Part shown: piece after piece, positions 57,048 through 64,000 of the stretch
Layout of the letters: every line of letters starts with the position of its first letter
How positions within the stretch are numbered: position 1 is the stretch's first letter
Assembly: GCA_964017185.1 (NCBI GenBank)
Contig: OZ024875.1
Span: 48,377,986-48,441,985 of the forward strand
DNA from: Rugalucina vietnamica
Lineage: Eukaryota; Mollusca; Bivalvia; Lucinida; Lucinidae
DNA: 64,000 nucleotides
Direction: 5' to 3'
Notes under the pieces: model-generated
Database searches by the model: none
What the model saw: the letters and a program-made list of their open reading frames with translations, nothing else
What the model was told of the DNA's origin: nothing
Translations under genes and position numbers: made by a program

Positions 57048-57460
57048 GCATAGCTGTTTGAAGCCGTTTTCGATTGGTCGAAAGCCGTGTTCAAACAGCA
57101 AAACCCATGTTCAAATCATGAAATTCACGTGCCGTTTGAACATGGGTTTTGGCCGACGTCATTGGTCAATGCGACGTGACGTCATGTGTTTTGTAGAAAC
57201 AAAATGGCCGACGTTGAAGAAGCTCCGCGTTTTTCGGTGCGTTTTTTACGTTGTTAATGTTATTTTCATGAGATTTTAAGTGGATTAGAGTGAAAATGCA
57301 AGAATAGCGATCAACCATGGTTTGTTTCAGTGTTCAAACATTCGCTGGATCACTCGTAAGGTGTTTGAATACGCGGCCTGCGGCCTTGTGTTCAAACACC
57401 TTCCTCGTGATCCATCGAATGTTTGAACACTGAAAACCATGGTTGATCCCTATATTCAGT
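57048..57460. mobile_element. Compound palindromic element (TTCAAACA hairpins)
   Basis: Three hairpins follow one another: ctgtttgaagccg / gtgttcaaacag (57052-57099), aaaacccatgttcaaa / tttgaacatgggtttt (57102-57152), and a near-perfect palindrome of about 150 bases at 57308-57455. The last runs gatcaaccatggttt ... gtgttcaaacattcg inward to the centre gcggcctgcggcc and back. It is non-coding, and most likely a MITE or a nested pair. Confidence 0.7.
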
Positions 57461-58104
57461 ATGTCAGTCTAGCCACATGCAGGTAGCGTAAGAAAGAGTA
57501 AGCATAAATGCAAAAGTCTTCATAATCCAAGGTGAAAACTGGTCAAAAGGTGTTGTTTGTTGTTGCTTAAGGACTCGTCACACAAACGAAAATAGACTTG
57601 CGTTTAATTGCGAAAAAAAAAAGTTTTGTTCGTTTCATTTGTTGCTTTATGCACCAATCAACAACTATAGTGTCTTGACATTAGCTGTTGAAAGGGACAT
57701 AAAGCAACAAGATTTCCATTTCGCAATAAAACACAAATCTACAATGAGGGATTTTCGATTATGTTTGACGTGGTCTTAAGCATCCATTTTCGAATTTGTG
57801 AAAACATTAAAAAGAAGAGCCCGTCAGTTTCTACAGTGTTAAATAAAATTAGTTAGAATGATGAACGGAATTCCACTGTAGTATCAACAAAGATTACAAA
57901 GATGGACATCTTTGAAGGACATGGTAGCGTTATCTGAAGTAAGAAGCGATATTTAATCGACTATTTAACAAAGTTCTTAATGGATAATCGCACGACCCTG
58001 ATAACAACTGTGTTATCTGCTGTTTGTGTCATAGCCACAGTTAAGAAACTAAACTACACAAAATAAAGTATACCTCGCAACTAGCAGGCTTATACATTCT
58101 TCGC
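57461..58104. other. Intergenic stretch
   Basis: No coding, RNA or repeat feature is recognised. Confidence 0.4.
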
Positions 58105-58219
58105 ATTACGAAAACACGCCCATGTTATATACATTTTTTTTTTTCAAAGTTGTAAAAATTGAAAATTTCCCGGAAATCTTTTTGATATTTTTCTTATTTT
58201 TGCTCCAACACATAGATTG
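58105..58219 (+). mobile_element. P-MITE fragment (left half)
   Basis: It runs from cattacgaaaacacgcccatg to ctccaacacatagattgta, where it stops before the palindrome. Confidence 0.7.
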
Positions 58220-58287
58220 TACGTTTAGGTCTGTTAGGTTATTTTATTTTTGTTTGTCAAGAGTGTTAAGGAAAATGGGCTGGACCG

Positions 58288-58331
58288 TATAAAGACATAT
58301 GCGCGAGAATGTCTGTTTCACTGTAAGCACG
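58288..58331 (+). promoter_or_regulatory. Candidate TATA box and short noncoding first exon of the intact DUF229 gene
   Basis: GGACCGTATAAAG, then gtaagcacg|GTAAGTTAG. It is the counterpart of 31419-31456 with the same layout. It would be spliced to the acceptor gtgtttcag at 61455. If TATA-driven, exon 1 is only 10-20 bases; an upstream start is the alternative. Confidence 0.4.
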
Positions 58332-58981
58332 GTAAGTTAGTCATATTAGACAAACATAATTGAAGTTCTATACAACATTGAGATAAAATATTAATAATTA
58401 TGTGGAGTATACTAATCTTTGATGATATTAGTTACTTCATTAGAAAACCAGCCTTTCCGGGTAGGCAAAACTCATAGATAGCACAACCTGAGGTTACGCT
58501 TAAAAAATATCAGGCTTTGTTTAGTATATTTTAGATTTTCTGTAGACCTAGTTCCTACTTCCAAGGGCCCAACCCATTTCATGTGACTATACCACTTGAT
58601 TGACGCCTAAACATGTTTGGATAACCTAACACAGGTTTCTGATAACGGAGCTCAAATATTGAATTTTTTCTCTGATAACGTAACCATATCAAAAATTTGT
58701 AAGTAGCCTAATTTTAGTTATCAGAGGCATGGTATGTTAAAGTTTTCATTTGAATGAAATGGTGTAAGAAACCAAATAATCAGGACTATACATCAATCTA
58801 ACATCATTTTGTAACATTTTATTGGTGAGTATTAAATCTAATTATCATTGCTTAAAAGCAGCTCGAAAGTTGGTTTAAACATTGATTTAATTACTTCAAA
58901 TACTTGATTAAAAGAGTAAGGTATAAAATAGACAGGATCTGACATAAAACCACTGTGTTAATCTCTGATCATTTCCTTCAA

Positions 58982-59340
58982 AAAGGTATAAGTAGGCAAA
59001 GATCAGGAAAAGGCGCAATCAGAAAAAGATTCCCACTCCAAAAACCGAGGTGGGAAAAAACTAAATTAACAATCAGGTACTCATACCATGAAAACATATC
59101 GTAAGCCGAATGAGCAGCTATTTTCCCAAAAGGTGGCCACGCAGTCACATAAACTTAACTAAATGTGAAAACATACATAAGGTGCAAACAGCACAAAAAC
59201 TTTAAACACCAAGACATAAAACGAAATAACCACCACAGAAGTATCGCATTGGAACGATCAGTAATATAAAATTACTGGCGGGCTTAAATCGATTTAACAT
59301 GGCCATAACCTCACCCTCAGCTTCTGCAGTGTTTAAGCGA
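58982..59340 (+). repeat. R380 dispersed repeat, copy 2
   Basis: It is the left arm of a large inverted pair with 60130-60475, separated by about 790 bases that include a P-MITE. Confidence 0.8.
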
Positions 59341-59649
59341 ACAAATAATGTGATTAAAACGTTAATCGAAACCATGACACGAAAGGTGAGAGACAAAACA
59401 ATCCTAAAGAACAAATAGACAACGAAGACAACATGAGAATGTGGTGTTTTTAGGGGCATGTAACCGCACAAACGACGTTCTGTTTGTACATGATTGATCT
59501 TAAAAAAATCGCCACCAAACCGGAAGATAGAATGAACCACTCCAATACTTGTGCCTTGGAAATGTGATGGTTGTCAAAATACACTGAGTTGCATCCTTTT
59601 TTGTGCACATTGCTGTAGGTTTTGTTAAAGTAAGAGCGAGAGGCTATTT

Positions 59650-59928
59650 CATTACGAAAACTTGTCCATGCAATATATAGAGATTCTTTTCACCTGTAAA
59701 AATTGAAAATTTCATCAGAAAAAAAATAATATTTTTCTTATTTTTGCTCAAAACATAGATTGTGGGTACACGTTAGAACCGCCTCGCCGAGGCGGTTCTA
59801 ACGAGTACCCACAATCTATGTTTTTGAGCAAAAATAAGAAAAATAGGTATACCCCTGCAAACCCCAGTTTTACTGTATAAAAGTGGGGTTTAAGGGGGTA
59901 TATATTGCACGGACTTGTTTTCCTGATG
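59650..59928 (+). mobile_element. P-MITE, reference full-length copy (279 bp)
   Basis: The outer ends cattacgaaaacttgtccat and, read inward, catcaggaaaacaagtccgt form imperfect TIRs. The inner palindrome is perfect over GTTAGAACCGCCTCGCCGAG continuing GCGGTTCTAAC. It extends outward through gattgtgggtac / gtacccacaatc to ttatttttgctcaaa / tttgagcaaaaataa. A constant tail carries tataaaagtggggtttaagg. There is no coding frame. Confidence 0.92.
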
Positions 59929-60129
59929 TTAAAAATTGACGTCACGACAATGATACATACGCTGTAGTGTAATACACAATTTCGGCAGAAAGTCGACATT
60001 CGGTTTTGATTACTTTTCAAATCACCAACTGTTTTAATCAAAACTAATGATCAAGCATGTTTTATACTTCATGTACCTCAACATGGTTAAGATAGACTTT
60101 GACCGAGGACTGAACAACTAACTAAATGT

Positions 60130-60475
60130 TGTGAACCACTGCATAAGCTGAGGGTGAGGTAAGGTACCTGCAAAATCGATTGTAGCCCGCCAGTAATTTT
60201 ATATTACTGATCGTTCCTAGGCGATACTTCTGTGGTGGTTCTTATTGTTTTATGTCTTGGTGTTTAAATTTTGTGCTGTTGGCGCCTTATGTATGTTATC
60301 ATATTTAAGTTAAGTTTAGGTAACTGAGTGACCACGTATTTGGAAAATTGCTGCTCATTAGGCTTACGCTAACATTTCATGGTAAAAAATACATGATTGT
60401 TAAAGTTTTTCCCACCTCGGCTTTTGGAGTGGGAATCTTTTTCTGATTGCGCCTCCTACTTGTACTTTTCTGTAG
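60130..60475 (-). repeat. R380 dispersed repeat, copy 3 (inverted)
   Basis: It contains agctgagggtgaggt, ttttatattactgatcgttc, cccacctcggcttttggagt and gattgcgcctcctacttgta, the reverse of copy 2. Confidence 0.8.
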
Positions 60476-60619
60476 ACATAATTTAGCTAACATCGACAGA
60501 TAACAATATTTATGATGTAATTTGTGTTTTGCTGAGTACTTGATGTTACAGTGTAGTGCACCCATAAAATGTCAACTGTAAATCATATCAAAAGAGCTAA
60601 CGCGTTGCTTTTATAACAT

Positions 60620-60792
60620 CTGGGCCAAGTTGTTCAAAATAAACTACAACGTTAGTTAAAGATTTCAAACATGAATATTACAAATATGTACACTGTAATT
60701 TTTTGTTGATAAAAATAACAGTGCATTTGCAAATGTAGTCGGCATTTACTAACAAAGTGAGGTTTTAACGACGTTTTGAATAACTGGCCCCT
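60620..60792. mobile_element. ~173-bp MITE with GGCCAGTTGTTCAAA-type ends
   Basis: The left end CTGGGCCAAGTTGTTCAAAA and the right end, read inward as CAGGGGCCAGTTATTCAAAA, are imperfect TIRs with cgttagttaaa and taacgacgtt further in. It is non-coding. Confidence 0.7.
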
Positions 60793-60846
60793 GTATGGTA
60801 AGTACGAACAATGTTTCTAATTTGGAAGTTAATGGTCGTTCGTCTT

Positions 60847-61300
60847 TCAGTAATGAGAATGATCATCATTATTTCTTGAATAAGATTCATGTGTGTTGTT
60901 GAGTTCTTTGATGACTGACCAGACCATTTCTAGCTGCAAGTAAAGCAAGTCAATGTCATAGAATCTGCTGGCGGCCCATTTGTCTTGGAGTTGCGTAGCG
61001 CTTTCATTCAGATTCACAAGTTTTCTTTTCTTCATAGGAAGCTGCTCCTTTGTTGACGAGACAGCACCACTTTGGTCTATTCCCACGACCCTCTAGGCAT
61101 GTCGAAATCCTTCAGAAAGGTTTTGTGGGTGTCTTCGTAGCGTTTCTTCTGGTCACCTTGAGAGCGCAATCCCTCCTGTAGTTCTCAATAAACGACTTTC
61201 TTCGGAAGACGCTCATCAGGCATTCTTATTACATGGCCAGTCCACCTTCGCTGTGCTAGAACTTTGTTACAGATTTCTTCGCCATGGCGCAAACCGCAGT
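60847..61300 (-). pseudogene. Decayed LINE C-terminal fragment
   Basis: Minus-strand frames read RRWTGHVIRMPDERLPKKVV, then after a stop ELQEGLRSQGDQKKRYEDTH and KTFLKDFDMP, the characteristic C-terminal block of many metazoan LINE reverse transcriptases. It continues in the 79-codon frame at 60847-61086 (DQSGAVSSTKEQLPMKKRK). It has an in-frame stop near 61173 and no upstream RT domain, so it is a dead 5'-truncated copy. It belongs to a different LINE family from the one at 25775-28198. Confidence 0.75.
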
Positions 61301-61455
61301 CAAACATTCTGCCTTTTATTTACCATAGATTTTATTTCCATTGTTTATTTTTCACAAAGAAACATTATATAGTATTTTCCCAGCTTGTATGTCTAACATT
61401 CCACTCTTTGCTTGTCTCAAATGTCTTTAATTCATCTCTTTTTATGTGTTTCAGT

Positions 61456-61549
61456 TATCTGACATCAAGTTTACTAGAGAGCTGAAAATCATCTAACAAC
61501 CGACAACTTGTCAAATTGCTGAAGTTGAAGTTATGAATGGTGCATTAAA
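61456..61549 (+). other. 5' UTR part of the DUF229 coding exon, with a short upstream ORF
   Basis: The acceptor tttatgtgtttcag precedes 61456. An ATG at 61534-61536 (gttATGaatggtgc) opens a 12-codon frame that overlaps the main ATG out of frame and stops at TGA after gcgtaagc. In the pseudogene the equivalent ATG is in frame with the main one. Confidence 0.6.
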
Positions 61550-63514
61550 ATGTTTCCAAAGCGTAAGCTGACGTCTCTTAGACGGTGGCTACTCTGGCTT
61601 CTAGTGCTCACAACATCAAGTTTGGTAATCATGTGCTTAATGTTTGACGGAGGCGAGCTTCGAGACACCGACATCATATGTGAAATTCCTTATCTTGACC
61701 CATGGGACGCATCGGTGAAGAAGTACCTACCGTCCAAAGCAGATAAAATCACGTGCCCAAACGCACGGAACTTCATGTATGTCAACGAGAGTGGTTTTAT
61801 CCAATATGATTCTCAAGCGATTGAATACTATTCATTGTCAAGCAATGATCTACGGTGCACGTGGAGACCGGTTATCCGTTCTCTCGGGGACAAAGAAGTA
61901 ACGTTCGGACCACAGAGGAAGCTCAATCCGCCAGAATTTGTTAAAAGCAACGTGTTTAGAGTAACTTGCTCAGCCAAAGCCAAAGTAGTGTATGACATTT
62001 TGCACCTCAATCCATTTTGGATAGAAAATCTTCAAAGAGAAAAAGAGATAGGCATGGAAGATGACGACAACTATAGTATTCTACTGATTGGTATTGACTC
62101 TGTATCAAGATCCCACGCACTGAGAAATCTGCCAAACTCTTACAAATATCTTACAGAGACTCTTGGAGCATTCGACTTCAAAGGATACATGAGGGTTGGT
62201 TCAAACACATTTCCTAATCTGATACCTCTTTTAACGGGTAAGAGGCACGGTACTTTTCCGTGGGTCAATAACAGAATTTCCTACTGTGATTCTATGCCAC
62301 TGGTATGGAACGAACCCTCGTTGAAACGATATGCCAAAATCTATAGCGAAGATCGCTCTGACATTTCTACCTTTAATTTTGTGAAGCCCGGTTTTTACCA
62401 ATCCCCGACGGATTTCTACTACAGACCATACAACATGGCGATGAACTTGTTTACTCCAGTAATAATGGAGCCCATAAGCACAAAGGAGAAGAATTGTCCG
62501 TGGGAGTGCCCATGCTACGCCAGCAAAGACAACTTTACTTTGCAGGTTGATCATTTCAAAGGATTTTTAAACCGATATAAAGGAAAACTGAAGTATTCTT
62601 TCTTTTGGGCCAATGCTGCACACGAATCTTTCAGTTTACTGCGCTACTCTGATGACACTTTACTAGATTTGTTAAAATGGATGCATGTGAACGGGCACAT
62701 GGATAGAGCAGTTGTAGCAGTTATTAGCGATCACGGTCTAAGATTAGGCAACTTTACAGCTACCCATATAGGACGTCTAGAGAAAAATTTTCCATTCCTC
62801 AGTTTGATTGTTCCAACGAAATTAAAAACCAAATATCCATGGATAATGAGGAACCTTCTACTTAATTCACAAAGAGTCACGACAGCTTTTGATGTGCATC
62901 ATACTATAATTGATATAGCTAAAGGAATATTTCAAGACATATCCCCATTAGTGAACAAGACTCGTGTAGCTAGGAATATTTTCTCATTAATTCCAACGTC
63001 GCGTACCTGCGAAGATGCTGGGATTCCTCCTAATTTTTGTATCTGTGGACAGGATTATAATGTTTTACCTAATAACGATACACTTGTCAAATATCTTGGG
63101 ACTTTCGCTGTAAACCAACTAAACCTTGCTCTCGCTAATGTGTCCAGTATCTGCAGACGCCTTACATTGCTTAACGTTACTGAAGCAAAAGTCAAATATA
63201 CGTGTTCAAATTCTCCCAGCAAGAAGCGCAAATGGAATTTAGGCTTTTTAAATGCTTTACTGGAGTTTTCTCTAGGGTATGACGCGGATGACTGTGTTCA
63301 AGGCGGGAGATATGAGTTGTTATTCCACACTTTACCTGGAAATGGTTTATTTGAAGTAATGGTCGAATATAGTGATATAGCCATGCCCCCAGACATGACC
63401 AAGATGTCACTGGTTGGAGACATAGCAAGGATTGATCGTTATGGAAACCAGTCACATTGTATACAGAGAAATGCTCTTCTTCGTCAGTACTGTTATTGTA
63501 AAGATTTACGATGA
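61550..63514 (+). CDS. DUF229 family membrane protein (sulfatase/alkaline-phosphatase-like fold)
   Basis: A 654-codon single coding exon. A short basic N-terminus (MFPKRKLTSLRR) precedes a membrane anchor at residues 13-32 (WLLWLLVLTTSSLVIMCLMF), giving type II topology. The lumenal or extracellular part carries PYLDPWD (47-53) and the catalytic-type segment LLIGIDSVSRSHALRNLP (178-195). SDHGLRLG (394-401) is the metal-binding Asp-His-Gly of the alkaline-phosphatase superfamily, followed by THIGRLEKNFPFLSL (405-419). Many Cys pairs and N-glycosylation sites (NES, NFT, NAT-type, NVT, NKT) fit secretion-pathway processing. DUF229 proteins are widespread in invertebrates; the substrate is unknown. 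The start is chosen because it immediately precedes the anchor and matches the paralogue. The stop is TGA at 63512-63514. The paralogue at 34106-36759 is dead. Confidence 0.93.
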   Translation: MFPKRKLTSLRRWLLWLLVLTTSSLVIMCLMFDGGELRDTDIICEIPYLDPWDASVKKYLPSKADKITCPNARNFMYVNESGFIQYDSQAIEYYSLSSNDLRCTWRPVIRSLGDKEVTFGPQRKLNPPEFVKSNVFRVTCSAKAKVVYDILHLNPFWIENLQREKEIGMEDDDNYSILLIGIDSVSRSHALRNLPNSYKYLTETLGAFDFKGYMRVGSNTFPNLIPLLTGKRHGTFPWVNNRISYCDSMPLVWNEPSLKRYAKIYSEDRSDISTFNFVKPGFYQSPTDFYYRPYNMAMNLFTPVIMEPISTKEKNCPWECPCYASKDNFTLQVDHFKGFLNRYKGKLKYSFFWANAAHESFSLLRYSDDTLLDLLKWMHVNGHMDRAVVAVISDHGLRLGNFTATHIGRLEKNFPFLSLIVPTKLKTKYPWIMRNLLLNSQRVTTAFDVHHTIIDIAKGIFQDISPLVNKTRVARNIFSLIPTSRTCEDAGIPPNFCICGQDYNVLPNNDTLVKYLGTFAVNQLNLALANVSSICRRLTLLNVTEAKVKYTCSNSPSKKRKWNLGFLNALLEFSLGYDADDCVQGGRYELLFHTLPGNGLFEVMVEYSDIAMPPDMTKMSLVGDIARIDRYGNQSHCIQRNALLRQYCYCKDLR

Positions 63515-64000
63515 TAATATGTTTTAACAGACTAAAAACAAGTACTTCTTATCACTTGTTTTGTTCCATTTTACTGTTCAAACATGTGATTTATATGGCG
63601 GCATAAAAATTATACGAAAGTTCATGAAACATGGGACAAGTGCAATAACTAGGCTAAACGCTATGACGGATGCATGCATATATGTGTTCATAAATCACAT
63701 GTACATTGAGAATTAATTCTTTACAACGAACGCTAATTACATAAAAGCGATTTTTTTTTTATCTTTATGTATCAATGCAATCAGGGTGTTATTAAACTTG
63801 CAATCTGAGGCTGTTCTGTTGGCCTAAAGGAAATTCGTCGAAATATATTAAAATGAAAACCATTGATATGTTTTTTCTGATGCATTATGCGCGGATATGT
63901 GGGTATAAAAAATGAAAACCATCATGTTTTTCTGATGCATTATGTAAGTAACCAGATGTCTCTATATTATAGTTTCCAAAGATGGAGATACTTGTAATTT
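63515..64000 (+). repeat. 3' flank shared by the two DUF229 loci (copy 2)
   Basis: It matches 36760-37250, including the duplicated unit ataaaaatgaaaaccat ... ttctgatgcattat (63850-63944). The 3' UTR of the gene lies here; no clear AATAAA is seen before the window ends. Confidence 0.85.

Overview
This is a window of eukaryotic nuclear DNA, most likely from a bivalve mollusc. Genes are split by introns with GT/AG borders. The sequence is AT-rich, with long stretches of nested DNA transposons, MITEs, satellites, a tRNA-derived SINE and decayed LINEs. The gene content (a DUF229 pair, six-cysteine sushi modules in phase-1 exons) and the repeats (CAAGGTCA satellites, tandem-array elements with hairpin ends) fit a lophotrochozoan. 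The species assignment is an inference. There is no bacterial or viral coding block, CRISPR array or rRNA.

Layout. 1-6.3 kb: tandem-array elements, MITEs and the 5' part of a small secreted-protein gene on the minus strand (signal-peptide exon plus one Cys-containing exon, 2230-2972). 6.3-13 kb: Russian-doll DNA elements, several with clean target-site duplications (TSDs). 13-29.2 kb: a long-terminal-inverted-repeat (TIR) element holding a 466-bp satellite; a 4,138-bp block present three times in tandem (14388-26800); a 5'-truncated LINE split by a 1,668-bp foldback element with a 9-bp TSD; then a second foldback element. 31.4-37.2 kb: a DUF229 (sulfatase-like fold) pseudogene with three frameshifts and an insertion. 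37.3-41.2 kb: dispersed repeats and a SINE. 41.7-56.4 kb: a 3'-complete, 5'-incomplete gene with fifteen sushi (CCP) exons in three A-B-C-D-E cassettes, ending in an exon that can encode a PPxY-rich tail and has polyadenylation signals. 58.2-63.5 kb: an intact 654-codon DUF229 gene, paralogue of the 34-kb pseudogene.

How it fits together. The sushi gene grew by duplication of a five-exon cassette. Every module is a symmetrical phase 1-1 exon, and the lengths of exons B, C, D and E are identical across cassettes, so the frame is kept. The DUF229 pair arose by segmental duplication that included 5' noncoding and 3' flanking DNA; one copy then decayed. The duplicated blocks supply natural empty sites, which let several mobile elements be delimited to the base: a TA-target element at 10383-12868, a 9-bp-TSD foldback at 8608-10352, a 449-bp foldback and a retroposed 248-bp insert inside the sushi gene.

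The most unusual theme is a set of foldback elements from different sequence families whose TIRs are built from short tandem subrepeats (CCCCAGGAC, CAACTCGTAC, ACTCGCCCCA and probably GGCCGAAACGACCC). Two of them have GGGT-like ends and 9-bp TSDs. Also notable are the 4.1-kb triplication, whose copies look almost identical, and the terminal exon of the sushi gene, which is open in two frames.
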